Below are positions 25,525-35,700 of a stretch of DNA of 64,000 bases, piece by piece. Below the pieces are notes generated by a model, which was not told the DNA's origin, made no database searches, and worked only from the letters and a program-made list of their open reading frames with translations. Origin of the DNA: an uncultured Prevotella sp. (lineage in GTDB: Bacteria > Bacteroidota > Bacteroidia > Bacteroidales > Bacteroidaceae); NCBI GenBank assembly GCA_946404405.1, contig CAMJDL010000001.1, forward strand, positions 98,199 through 162,198, written 5' to 3'. Every line of letters begins with the position of its first letter. The first letter of the stretch is position 1. A program made the translations under genes and the position numbers.

Positions 25525-27441
25525 TTACTTCTGGATCATCTTCTTACCGTTCTTGATTACGAGACCCTTGAAGCTCTCAGCAACCTTCTGTCCAGCGAGG
25601 TTGTAGATAGCACCGTTAGAAACCTTCTCGGTTGCGTTAATAGTGCTGATGCCAGAAGCGTTAACTGGAGTAAACTCGATAGAAGAAATCATGATGTTAC
25701 CAGTACCAGAGTACTTCTGGAAGGTGTAGATAGTGTTCTCAGGTGTGAAGACATCCTCCTGGATAGCCTTGCCGTCTTCGCCCACTACATCGTTACCTTC
25801 GGCATCCTTTACGTTCTGCTTGGTAGTCTTACCACCCTTCAGGCTGAACTCGATGATGTTAGCAACGCCAGGATAGAGCTTCTGGTCGCAAACAGCCTTG
25901 CCCTCTGCATCTTTAGCACAGTAGTTAGTACCGCTAACATTTACATAGCAGCTACGATCAGGTGTGCAGCCATCAACCAGCTTGTCTTCAGCAGCGTCAT
26001 CAGCATCAATGTTCTTACAAGCATTCTTCGAGCAGATAACCTTTACGTTAACCTCGTCACCAGCAGCCACCAGGAAGGTAATGTTGGTGTTGCTCATCTG
26101 GATGTAAGCCTCCTTGCCGTCAATCTGATAGTCAGCATTCTTTACAACGGCAAAAGTCAGGTTCTTTACGAAGAAGTCGGCCTTGTCAGCACTGATTTCA
26201 CCATTCTCAACCTTATAAACTTCACCAGTAGTAGAAGCTGCAGTAGCCTCCTCGTCGAGAACAACATCAGCCTTGGTTACGGCAATAGTCTTCTTCTCCT
26301 TGATAGGATTCAGCACGTAAACGTCCTTTGTGGTAGCCTTTGTGGTGAAGGTCGTGTATGAACCATTAGCAATCTTTGTGTATGCAGTAACTGTTGCAGA
26401 CTCAGTCAAAGTTGCACCATTTCCAGCAACTTCCTCGCCATCGCCTAACTTATAGTAGTTTGAACCATTCTGTTCAGCATAAGGAGAGGTAATTGTGAAG
26501 GTAGCACCATCGGCATCAATAGAAGGAGCATCGAATACGAAGTTTACATTACCATCGTTATCAGCACCGTCGCACTTGAAAGCTTCGTCAGCGCCCATAC
26601 CCCAATCCTGATAAGCCTGGAACTTAACAGTCATGTCCTTATAGCACTTGATAGGCTCCTTATAGACAGGACTTGTTGCATTAGGCTCAGAACCATCAGT
26701 GGTGTAGGTAACAATAGTGGGAATGCCTTCGTCAGAACCTTCCATCTTATACTCGTTTGCCTTACAGCTAACCTCACGGAACCAGAGACCGTTCTCGAAG
26801 GTCTGGTCGCCAACCTTTACAGTAGGAGTACCAGGAGCCTCGTTAGCCTCGACGATGATGTAGCTGACAAACATGTCACCATTGTAAGAACCTACGTAGA
26901 AGAGACCATCATCGTCGACGGTGTATTCCCAGCGGAAACCAGCATCAGTTGTTGGATGATCTGCAGTTGGGGCAGCGTTCAGACCTGTCTTGTTTTTGAT
27001 ATCATCAACAGTCTTAGCAATACATGGAATACGAGCATCCTTACCAGTCTTGTTGTTACCCTGGATGAACATGATAACCTTTGACTTTGCAGTCAGTTTC
27101 ATAGCAATCACGTCCTGATTGTTCTTCAGACGAAGGAAATTGTAATGAAGACCAGGATAGTCTGCTCCATACTTGTCAACAATGTACTGATTAACGTGGT
27201 TGTCATCAGCCTCATTTAATACAGAGAGGTCAACCTGCCCTTTGTTAGTAGCAGTTGAACCACCAGTAACATCTAAGAAATGATCGTTACCGAAGAGTAC
27301 ACCCTTGCCAGGACGGGCACCAAGTTGATCGCAAACCAACACATAGCTGTGCTTGCAGACAGCGATATCATCCACTGTAGCAGCATTAGCAACACCTGCG
27401 AAGCCCACAAGGGCACAGATTAGAGTAAAAAATTTCTTCAT
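25525..27441 (-). CDS. Secreted protein of unknown function with chitobiase-like C-terminal repeat and secretion tail
   Basis: A 638-aa protein with a signal peptide (MKKFFTLICALVGFAGVANA). I do not recognise the first ~200 residues. Around 235-290 there is a pattern typical of the CHB/HEX C-terminal Ig-like domain (YTTDGSEPNATSPVYKEPI), and a beta-rich region follows. The end is a secretion tail (YNLAGQKV...KGLVIKNGKKMIQK). No catalytic signature is seen, so a carbohydrate-binding or surface role is possible. It has its own promoter with an upstream palindromic operator (27505-27580). Its 3' coding end and 3' UTR nearly match those of the CE12-CE8 gene. Confidence 0.75.
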   Translation of the reverse strand: MKKFFTLICALVGFAGVANAATVDDIAVCKHSYVLVCDQLGARPGKGVLFGNDHFLDVTGGSTATNKGQVDLSVLNEADDNHVNQYIVDKYGADYPGLHYNFLRLKNNQDVIAMKLTAKSKVIMFIQGNNKTGKDARIPCIAKTVDDIKNKTGLNAAPTADHPTTDAGFRWEYTVDDDGLFYVGSYNGDMFVSYIIVEANEAPGTPTVKVGDQTFENGLWFREVSCKANEYKMEGSDEGIPTIVTYTTDGSEPNATSPVYKEPIKCYKDMTVKFQAYQDWGMGADEAFKCDGADNDGNVNFVFDAPSIDADGATFTITSPYAEQNGSNYYKLGDGEEVAGNGATLTESATVTAYTKIANGSYTTFTTKATTKDVYVLNPIKEKKTIAVTKADVVLDEEATAASTTGEVYKVENGEISADKADFFVKNLTFAVVKNADYQIDGKEAYIQMSNTNITFLVAAGDEVNVKVICSKNACKNIDADDAAEDKLVDGCTPDRSCYVNVSGTNYCAKDAEGKAVCDQKLYPGVANIIEFSLKGGKTTKQNVKDAEGNDVVGEDGKAIQEDVFTPENTIYTFQKYSGTGNIMISSIEFTPVNASGISTINATEKVSNGAIYNLAGQKVAESFKGLVIKNGKKMIQK

Positions 27442-27504
27442 AATTTAAACTTATTAGTTAATAAATAAAAGATTTGTCTGTAGCTTATTTTGCATTATAC
27501 GGTG

Positions 27505-27580
27505 CAAAAATAGGACTTTTTTCTGAGATTACCAAATGTTTTCTGTTTTTTCTTTAGAAATAGTTACGTAAAGGTTTTCG
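27505..27580 (-). promoter_or_regulatory. Promoter with CGTAAA..TTTTCG palindromic operator
   Basis: The -7 box is TATTTTTG (27512-27505) and the -33 TTTG is at 27536-27533 (20-bp gap). The palindrome TTACGTAAAGGTTTTCGTAA (core 27567-27580) is centred 61.5 bp upstream of the first T of the -7 box. Confidence 0.7.
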
Positions 27581-27590
27581 TAATAATGAA

Positions 27591-27621
27591 AAGAGACCGC
27601 TTGTTTTTTAAGCGGTCTCTT
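27591..27621 (-). terminator. Terminator after the small lipoprotein gene
   Basis: A perfect 12-bp stem AAGAGACCGCTT/AAGCGGTCTCTT with a 7-nt loop lies 21 bp beyond the stop at 27643. Confidence 0.8.
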
Positions 27622-27642
27622 AACATTATGATGTAAGTTTGC

Positions 27643-28167
27643 TTACTGTTTCACGAGATAGGTCTGTGCAGGTGTGTCGCCATAGTGTACAATGGTGATG
27701 GTTTCCTGCTGGCCACTAACAGCTACACCAACGAAGATGGCATTTTTAGTGACCTTACCTTTATTTTCCGTGCGCTGCAGAATCTGTATTCTGCCTGTCG
27801 ATTCACTGTACGAATACTCGTAAAGTGGCAATTTTTCCGTATTGGAGTCGTCAACCCACGTACCTTCTGTGGTTCCTTTGCTCATCTTTACAGCCACAGA
27901 GTCGGCTGATACGAAGTCAAGGCTCTCCACAAACCCCTGCACTTCCTGACCATAGGCATTTTGCTTGATGCCTGTGCCGCGTACCCACTTGGTGCTGGCC
28001 AGTGTCTCAGGATGGGGTACAGCCATAGAGTCGTTGTAATTGATGACCCACGACTTGTTATTGGTGTTGGTATCCTCAAACTCGTTGGCATCGCTGCATG
28101 CAGTGGTCAGGCTGATGCCTGCCACCACTGCAAATGCAGCAAATATTGATTTTTTGAATTTATTCAT
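27643..28167 (-). CDS. Small lipoprotein of the pectin locus, unknown function
   Basis: The chosen start is the ATG at 28167 (174 aa), which begins a lipoprotein signal (MNKFKKSIFAAFAVVAGISLTTAC, Cys about 24). The longer track ORF starts at a TTG and overlaps the upstream gene. The mature protein is polar and beta-rich (WVRGTGIKQNAYGQEVQGFVESLDF), with no family I can name; the sequence reads like a lipocalin-type or DUF lipoprotein. It lies 35 bp downstream of the beta-helix lipoprotein gene and is the last gene of the SusCD operon before the terminator at 27591. A surface accessory role is inferred from position only. Confidence 0.75.
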   Translation of the reverse strand: MNKFKKSIFAAFAVVAGISLTTACSDANEFEDTNTNNKSWVINYNDSMAVPHPETLASTKWVRGTGIKQNAYGQEVQGFVESLDFVSADSVAVKMSKGTTEGTWVDDSNTEKLPLYEYSYSESTGRIQILQRTENKGKVTKNAIFVGVAVSGQQETITIVHYGDTPAQTYLVKQ

Positions 28168-28202
28168 AATCTTCAATTCTTCAATTATACAATTCTTCAA
28201 TT

Positions 28203-30584
28203 TTACTTGGTTCTCCATCGGGCGGCACCGACATTGTTGTTCCAAATGTCGTTGTTCTTATCCTTGAAATAGAGGTTCACGTTATACTGAGTCGTAGCAG
28301 TACCGTCAAGTGCATCAGCACGGTGCATGTTCTGGTCCTCAGCCGTAGCGGCGATATGAGGAGGACATGGCTGAATGAGCAGGTCGGTAGCCGAAAGGTC
28401 GGCAACAGCAACCTTCAGCGAGCCGTTGAGTGTTGCTTTCTGGTTAGCCACCAATGCTCCGAAACCGTCCTTCTCGTTGTCAAAGGCACGTGAACTGAAG
28501 ACTGAACCATTGGTCAGGTCGTTGTTGGTTGACCAGTTGTTGTGGAAATTCAGCGTGCATTGTCCTGCAGATCCGTCTGGCATCGTCTCCGTATCAGGTA
28601 CGTATGCGCCGTACTGCTGAAGCAGACGCTGGTCACCACTCTGCTTACAGAGCATAATCAGGTTGTTTTCAACATTGAATACAGATCCGTTTGGTATGCG
28701 GGTGAGCTTGAAAATAGCTCCATCGCCGCGGGTGTTATAGTTTACAAGGGTGTTGTTCGAGAAGGTAATGTTCCATTTCGAGTTGCCCTCATATTTGTAA
28801 GCATCGCTGAGCTGTTGTTTGATGAAGGCTGGGAACGGACAGTCGTAGAATGTATTCTCGATAGCCTTGAAGTCGGCCAGCATATTGGTCTTGCCATTGT
28901 TGCCGGCACCATCAATCCAGCAGTAGCCACCGGCACCGTTGCTATAGTAGCCACAGTCATAGAACAGATTGTTCTTGATGAGCACGTGATTCCACAGCTT
29001 GTAGTTGGGACCCTGTTCGCGGACAAAGCCACGGACAATGCGCTTGAACGTACAGTTTTCGATAACCAGCGAGTCAAGCGTCACAGCCATACCGTCAGAG
29101 AACATGTTGAAGAAGTAGTTACCCGTTGCTGAGCCGATGCCTGCCTTCTGGTCGCCATAGTTGAAGCACATGGGGTTGTCGAAATCGATGTCATAGAAAG
29201 CGAGTTTCTTCATGTAGATTTCACCACCCTCACCAGCTTCCGGTGAGCGTCCGAAGGTAAACATGGAGTACGGGCAGCCGTCCCATTGGCGACCTTCCTT
29301 ACCCTGTGTGAAGATAGCTGTGCTCTCACCAATACCGCAGATAACCTTGGCGCGGAGGCCTTTGGCTACATCCTCAGGACGTGTGCGCAGGACAAATCCC
29401 TTACAGGTGATGTCATTGCCGTCGAGATAGTAGGTTTTTCCACCCTCCAGTTCGAAGGTCTGTCCTTCAGCATATTGGGTATTCGAGATGAAGTCATAGA
29501 GTACATGGCTGATGGGCGCTGCATCGTAGTCGGCAGCATGAGCATACACTTCTGCATGACTTACAGTCTCGTGGTCCTTGATGGTGATGCTGCCAGCCTG
29601 TGCCAACATGTCAGCATGCGACAGCAGGATGGGCTCTCCGGGCTGTCCGTCTGAGCGTGCAGTACAGGTGTTGTACTTGGCATCGATGTCTACAGGCACG
29701 GTGGGGTCAATGACATCGATAACATATACGGAGTTGGGTGTCAGGCCATCGACAACCACATAACCGCGAGCACGGTCCTCATCAGTAATCTCATACTTCT
29801 TCCATTTTTCACCTACGGTTGAGTTGGGGTTGTTGGGGGAGGGTACTACCGTGAGGTACTTGTATCCGAAGTTACCATTCTCGTCGATGTTGAAGTTCTC
29901 GTGGTAGGCATCCCACTTGTCTTTGTCATCCTCGTCAGACAGGTTGAGTCCTAACTGATTGATGTTGGTGTTGAAATAGACATGCATGTCACTCTCTGTC
30001 GTTTCAGCCTGATTGACATAGATGGCCATAGGAGTAGGATAGCGGTCGTTAGTCGTAATGCCCAGGTACTCCTGCCACTGACGGCCGTTGCCATGACCAT
30101 ACCAATTTGAGGCGTGGGCAAACGTTGACTCATCACCCTTGATGTTCTTGTCGAGCTTTGACAGAGCACGGATAGCGAAACGGTAGTTGGTAGAGTATTG
30201 CAAGTCCTTCAGCAGCATATCAAGCTGCTTGGGTCCGACGATGGTATCGAGCAGCAGGTCGCTGGTACCCTGGACATTTGCCCAGGCCTCCGCGCCGCCG
30301 CTAACCTTGATTTGCAGACCCATCTGAATCTGGTAGCCTGCACAGTCGTTGACGCCATACCAGTAGAGGTGGATGGTGTTGCCGTGAGGATAGGCACCGT
30401 CAAGTCCACTATTGTAGGGATAGTCGGTACCCTTGCCGCGGGTGTTGTCGCAAATGAACATGGTCATAAACTCTCTGTTGGTATTGGTTGACGAACCTTT
30501 GCTGTCGTCTTCCTTACACGACACCATCAGTGCTGAAGTGCCTGCCAACAGAAGAAGCATGATGCTATTCAGTATCTTTTTCAT
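28203..30584 (-). CDS. Surface lipoprotein with DUF4957/DUF5123-like pectate-lyase-type beta-helix
   Basis: A 793-aa lipoprotein (lipobox ALMVSC, Cys about 23). An Fn3-like N-terminal region (about 45-300) has LYWYGVNDCAGYQIQMGLQI and LKDLQYSTNYRFAIRALSK. From about 350 comes a parallel beta-helix (GGKTYYLDGNDITCKGFVLRT, LDSLVIENCTFKRIVRGFV, FSNNTLVNYN). The C-terminal part resembles DUF5123 (NFHNNWSTNNDLTNGSVFSS). Such proteins sit beside SusC/SusD in Bacteroidales pectin loci and likely bind pectin at the surface. I see no convincing lyase active site. It lies 21 bp downstream of SusD, so it is in the same operon. Confidence 0.82.
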   Translation of the reverse strand: MKKILNSIMLLLLAGTSALMVSCKEDDSKGSSTNTNREFMTMFICDNTRGKGTDYPYNSGLDGAYPHGNTIHLYWYGVNDCAGYQIQMGLQIKVSGGAEAWANVQGTSDLLLDTIVGPKQLDMLLKDLQYSTNYRFAIRALSKLDKNIKGDESTFAHASNWYGHGNGRQWQEYLGITTNDRYPTPMAIYVNQAETTESDMHVYFNTNINQLGLNLSDEDDKDKWDAYHENFNIDENGNFGYKYLTVVPSPNNPNSTVGEKWKKYEITDEDRARGYVVVDGLTPNSVYVIDVIDPTVPVDIDAKYNTCTARSDGQPGEPILLSHADMLAQAGSITIKDHETVSHAEVYAHAADYDAAPISHVLYDFISNTQYAEGQTFELEGGKTYYLDGNDITCKGFVLRTRPEDVAKGLRAKVICGIGESTAIFTQGKEGRQWDGCPYSMFTFGRSPEAGEGGEIYMKKLAFYDIDFDNPMCFNYGDQKAGIGSATGNYFFNMFSDGMAVTLDSLVIENCTFKRIVRGFVREQGPNYKLWNHVLIKNNLFYDCGYYSNGAGGYCWIDGAGNNGKTNMLADFKAIENTFYDCPFPAFIKQQLSDAYKYEGNSKWNITFSNNTLVNYNTRGDGAIFKLTRIPNGSVFNVENNLIMLCKQSGDQRLLQQYGAYVPDTETMPDGSAGQCTLNFHNNWSTNNDLTNGSVFSSRAFDNEKDGFGALVANQKATLNGSLKVAVADLSATDLLIQPCPPHIAATAEDQNMHRADALDGTATTQYNVNLYFKDKNNDIWNNNVGAARWRTK

Positions 30585-30605
30585 ATCTGTGATTTCTTAG
30601 TGTTA

Positions 30606-32717
30606 TTAATATCCATAATAATTCTTATAGACTCCTTCAGAACGCTGGATAACCTGATTAGGATAGGGGAGAATGTAGCGTACGGCAGGCAGTGTCTCGG
30701 CAGCAGGAATGTCGTTGAACTGCTCCTGCACGCCATCGCGGATAATCCAGATGTTGTTATTGTCATCGGTACGGATGTAGCCGAAGAAACTGTACTTACA
30801 CTGGTTGTTGGGTTGTGCTGTGGCATCGTTGAACCAGTTATAGAACTTGGCATTGCTCCAACCCTCAGCAGAGAATCCGAAAGTCTTAATCTGACTGGTC
30901 GTGGGCTGGCTGATGCCTTTATAGGCATTGTAGAGACGCAGGCTGGGCAGCGACTGATTGGGATACATCAGGTCGAAGCTGTATGCGGCATTGACAACAT
31001 AGCCGTACAACTGGTTCTTAAGCATACGGTGAGCCATCAGTTTCTGCTGGTCAGTACCTTCAGTGGCATAGTACTTGTGATAGTAGATGGTCAGCGGACG
31101 GTAGTTGAAGTTGGTGCCATCGTGCAGGTTAATGTCTTCCTCAAAGCCTGAATCACCAGCCATACCAGCAGCATAATAGCGCAGGAAGCTGTACATCAGC
31201 TCTTCTGAAATGGTATTGGTGCGCACCAGGTCGCGCCAGCGGATGTTCTCGCCGGCAAACTCCCATTTGCGTTCGTCCATGACAGCCTTCTGGAATGCAT
31301 CCTTATTGGCTACTGCAGCCGTAATGAAGTCTGCATCGCCATCAGTGAATGCACGGGTATGCACTTTAGTCAGACATGCGACAGCCTTAGGGTCAGAGGG
31401 ACCGCCATCCAGCTCGTTTGCAGTCTCTGCATACATCAGCAGTACATCGGCATAGCGCATGTACGGGAAGTTGATGCCAGTAGAACCAGTAGAGGCATTG
31501 CCAAGGGCTGAACCTTCAGAAGTCCACAGTTTCGACCATTTATTGTTGTGTACAGAGTAGTCGTTGCGGATAATAATCGAGTCTACCTGTGTGTTAGTCG
31601 CGTCAATGCGATAAGTATAGTACCACATGCCGTTGACAAACTCACGACGTTTGTCGTTGTCGCGGAACAGGAAACGGTAGAAGGCATGCAGACGGCCATT
31701 GCCCTTTGTCTCACCCCATACTCCAGTCGTCTTGTTCTCGTATGAAGAATAAGTCGGACCCTGAATGTAACCGGTATTACCTGTTGACTCCTTGGCAAAC
31801 GGAATTTCGAAGATGGGGTCGTCGTTATTAATAACCTGGTAGTTGCACTCGTTGACAAATACGTTCTGGTATTCTGCCTTGAGGTCGTGTGTGCCAGCCG
31901 TGATAACTGAATCAGCATAGTCGCGAGCCGTCTTGTAGTACTCCTTGTAGTTGTCAGGACGCTGCATGTTGCCGTAGCTGCGGCTATCGTTCTTATTAGG
32001 ACGCAGCGAATAACCACCGGCAGTCAGTGCGATACGTGCTATCATAGCTTGTGCAAACTCCTTCGAGCAGCGCTCAACAGTGACGTTTTTGGCCGTTGAC
32101 ATATTTAAGGATGCTTCCTTCAGGTCTGCAATCAGTGCATTCTGAATGACTTGACGGTCGGTAACAGGAATGACATATTCCTCGCGCTTAGAAGCTGGTG
32201 TGAAGGTGAATGGCACGTCACCGAACATCACCACCAAGTCGTGATAAATCATGGCACGCAGACATTTGGCCTCACCAATCCATTGCAGCACCTGACCGTC
32301 CTGGCTCCATTCCGGGTCGTTATCGTTATTGACATAGAACTTGCTGTTCTCTGCAGAAGCAATGAATTTGTTGCAATATTCTATCAAGCTATAGGCTGCT
32401 GCCCAGAATTTCAGGATGTCGCTGCCTTCGTCGTCACAGTCGTAACGAGCGTATGTATTGTGCTTGTGGATACCGTCGGAACTAATCTGAATATCAACAT
32501 CACTGTTATAGTTGAAGGTCAGCTGATAGGCATTGCCGTACAGGTCGCCGACGAGGGCTTGAGCATAGACGCCATTGAGGGCGCGCTCAATCTCTGTCTT
32601 CTGGCCGAAGACAAATTCCTCAGAGTATGCAGACGGTGCATCAACATCCAGATAGTCGTTACAGGAAGCTAAAGCCAACGCTGCTACTCCGGTCAGTAAA
32701 ATATTCTTGATTTTCAT
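30606..32717 (-). CDS. SusD/RagB-family glycan-binding lipoprotein (second pair)
   Basis: The start is the ATG at 32717 (703 aa); the track used an upstream TTG. It has a lipobox (LALASC, then NDYLDVDAPS) and the SusD-type fold with TPR helices (LIEYCNKFIAS, WIGEAKCLRAMIYHDLVVMFGDVPF, YMRYADVLLMYAETANELDGG, DERKWEFAGENIRWRDLVR). SusD proteins lie on the outer-membrane surface and hand oligosaccharides to their SusC partner. The 31-bp gap to SusC is made almost entirely of 7-nt CAATTAT-type repeats. Confidence 0.95.
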   Translation of the reverse strand: MKIKNILLTGVAALALASCNDYLDVDAPSAYSEEFVFGQKTEIERALNGVYAQALVGDLYGNAYQLTFNYNSDVDIQISSDGIHKHNTYARYDCDDEGSDILKFWAAAYSLIEYCNKFIASAENSKFYVNNDNDPEWSQDGQVLQWIGEAKCLRAMIYHDLVVMFGDVPFTFTPASKREEYVIPVTDRQVIQNALIADLKEASLNMSTAKNVTVERCSKEFAQAMIARIALTAGGYSLRPNKNDSRSYGNMQRPDNYKEYYKTARDYADSVITAGTHDLKAEYQNVFVNECNYQVINNDDPIFEIPFAKESTGNTGYIQGPTYSSYENKTTGVWGETKGNGRLHAFYRFLFRDNDKRREFVNGMWYYTYRIDATNTQVDSIIIRNDYSVHNNKWSKLWTSEGSALGNASTGSTGINFPYMRYADVLLMYAETANELDGGPSDPKAVACLTKVHTRAFTDGDADFITAAVANKDAFQKAVMDERKWEFAGENIRWRDLVRTNTISEELMYSFLRYYAAGMAGDSGFEEDINLHDGTNFNYRPLTIYYHKYYATEGTDQQKLMAHRMLKNQLYGYVVNAAYSFDLMYPNQSLPSLRLYNAYKGISQPTTSQIKTFGFSAEGWSNAKFYNWFNDATAQPNNQCKYSFFGYIRTDDNNNIWIIRDGVQEQFNDIPAAETLPAVRYILPYPNQVIQRSEGVYKNYYGY

Positions 32718-32744
32718 AATTATCAATTTTCAATTATCAATTAT
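32717..32744. repeat. 7-nt tandem repeat in SusC-SusD spacer
   Basis: TAATTAT CAATTTT CAATTAT CAATTAT fills the space between SusC stop and SusD start; a similar tract flanks the other SusC-SusD gap (38401-38414, 38455-38475). Confidence 0.8.
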
Positions 32745-32748
32745 CCAT

Positions 32749-35700
32749 TTAGAATGTGATGTTAGTACCGAATGTGAAGGTACGGCTACGCGGATAGCGG
32801 TTGTAGTCCATGCCAGGTACCAAACCTGTCTGAATGTCCACCTCAGGGTCATAGCCCGTGTACTTGGTGATGATGAACAGGTTGCTGGCCGACACATAGA
32901 AGCGTGCCTTATTGATACCGATTTTCTGCGTGAGCTTCTTAGGCAGTGTGTAGCCTAAGGTCACGTCAGAGCAACGCAGGAACGAGCCATCTTCGATAAA
33001 GTACGAGTGGCAGATGTTTGTGGTGACGTCAGTGGGATTCCACAGACTGCGGTTCTGGTTGCCCAGTTTGTAGATGTTTACTGGATCCGCCAGATAATAA
33101 GCCTTGTAGAGGATGTCACCCTTCGTGCCAGTGATACTTCCGTCAATATCATTATATTGCCAACCGTTGGCAAAGTCGGCCAGCACATTGTAGAACTTTT
33201 TATCCTTGTCCTTGCCATTTCCGTTCGACGATGACAGGGCATAAGCTGTAGCATTGTTGATGTCGAAATCAAGCATATAGGTGAAGTTGGCCGTGAAGTC
33301 GAAGTCCTTGTATGAACCGCTCAGGCCGAAACCGCCCTGGAACTTCGGGTTGGTGTTACCGATGACGGTACGGTCGTTCTCAGTGATGCGACCGTCGCCA
33401 TCCAAATCCTTGAACTTAATCTTACCAGGCAGTGTGGCAATACCCGAGTTAGATGAACCGGAGATGTCGTTGATGACGGTGACATAGCCGTCCTCACGCG
33501 GTGCACAGTTGTTGCTGGTACCGTTGTCGGCAGCACTGCTGCCCCAGGGCACAGCCTGATAGTTGTTCTGTGGGTCGAAGTAGAATTCGTCGAAGGTGTA
33601 GAGACCGTCGTAAACGAAACCGTAAATAAGACCCACTTCGTCGCCTACACGCAGCATATAGTCCTTATAGCTGGACTTCCAGCGCTTACCTTCCTCGAAA
33701 CGAACATCTTCCGTACCGTTCAGCTTGTCAATCTTCATCTTGTTGTGACCGAAGGTGAAGTTGGCCGACAGTACGTAGTCCTTACCCTGCAGGATATCGC
33801 CGCTGATCGAGAGCTCGACACCCTTGTTGGTCACCTGTCCGATGTTCTGCATCTGGCTGTCATAGCCCACCTGCAGCAGGTTCGACTTGTAAAGCAGGTC
33901 ACGTGTGGTGTTCCAATAGAATTCCGGTGTGATGGTCAGTCGTCCGTTGAACAGTGAGATGTCGGCTGCCAGGTTACGGGTGATGGTAGTCTCCCACTTA
34001 ATTTCCTTATTATAGAACTGGCTGCCACTGTTGTTAGCATAGTATTGTTCGCCATTTTCCGTCACCTCACCGAAGCCGGGACCACCCGTTGACTGGATGG
34101 CGTAAAGCTCACGATACAGGTCGGCGGCAATACGATTGTTACCGGCCAGACCGATGGCAGCGCGAAGCTTCAATTGGCTAATCCATGATACACTCTTCAT
34201 GAATGGTTCCTCCGAGATAACCCATGCACCACTGATAGAGGGGAAGTAGCCCCACTGGTAGCCGGGAGCGAAACGTGTTGATGCGTCAGCACGCATCGTT
34301 CCGGAAATCAGGTACTTGTGCTTGTAGTTATAGCTGGCCTGACCGAAGAACGATGCCGTACGGTCGGGTGTCGAGAGCGACGATGTCGAAGAGTACGGCG
34401 TACCGAAGTTCATGTTGTCCCATGCCTCGCCTGCCGTAAAGGCTGCGGGGAACAGGTGGTTGGTCACACTGTTATTGCGAGTCTGTGACTCATAGATTTC
34501 CTGACCCAGCAGGAACGACAGGTTGTGGTCGTCCTTGAGGCTAAACGAGTAGTTGGCCGTATTGGTCCATACGTAGTTCAGTCGCTTGGTGTTGGTCAGT
34601 GTAGCCAATGGCTGGTTCTTGTGAATAGTCTTTGAACCCTCGCTCGTATAGCCTCCGTAGAAGCGGCTTTGGTCTGTCCACTGCAGACCGATGGTACCTT
34701 CTGAGCGTAGTAGCAGGCCCTTGATGGGCTTCCATTCCAGGGCTACGGCATTGGTATAGGTGTATGCGTGCTTGATCTGCTGGTTGATGGAAATGTCACT
34801 CTTCGGGTTGGTGTATGTGAATATTTCCTCCTCTGCGGGGTCGGCATATGCGGGGTCGATGTAGCCGAATTCGCGCAGACCGTTAGTCGGGCGGTATTTC
34901 AGCACATCGATGATACCACCTGTACCAACGTTCTCACCACCAGCACCTTCGTCACGACGGAACGTGAACTTGGGATTGAACTGTATCGAGAAGTTCTTCG
35001 TTACCTGTACATTGGTCTTGAAGTTGATATTGGTACGACGAACGCCAGAACCCATGATAATACCTTTATCCTCGCTCTGTGTCAGCGAGAGGTTGAACTT
35101 CACCTTGTCAGAACCACCACCAATGGTCACATTGGCAGAGTAGTTGACTGGTGTTTCACCCATTACCTCGTCCTGCCAGTCGTGAGAGGGCAGGGTAGAG
35201 TACATATCCAAGTCGTAGGGGTTACCAAAGTTGGAACGGAAGAACTTACCATTAGTAGAACGCGTACCGTTACAAGAGTGCCACTGATACTGGTAGTTGG
35301 CAAACTGCTGGGCGTTCATCAGGTCGAGCGTCTTCGAAATGTGGCTGACGTTCAGGTTGCCATTGAACGTTACCTGAACCTTTCCTTCCTTGGCACTCTT
35401 GGTGGTCACCACGACAACACCATTACCACCCTTCGCGCCATAGATGGCGGTCAGAGAGGCATCCTTCAGTACGTCGATAGAAGCGATGTCCGAGGGAGGA
35501 ATATCGTTGATGTTATCCACTTGGAAACCATCGACGATGAACAACGGGTGATTTTCCTGCGTTACTGACGTGCCGCCACGTACACGAATGTTAACATCGG
35601 CACCAGGCTGACCGTCGACGGTCGTAACCTGTACACCGGAAATCTTACCTTGAAGGGCAACGGCAGCCGATGTTACTGGTACTACAGCCAGTTTGGCTCC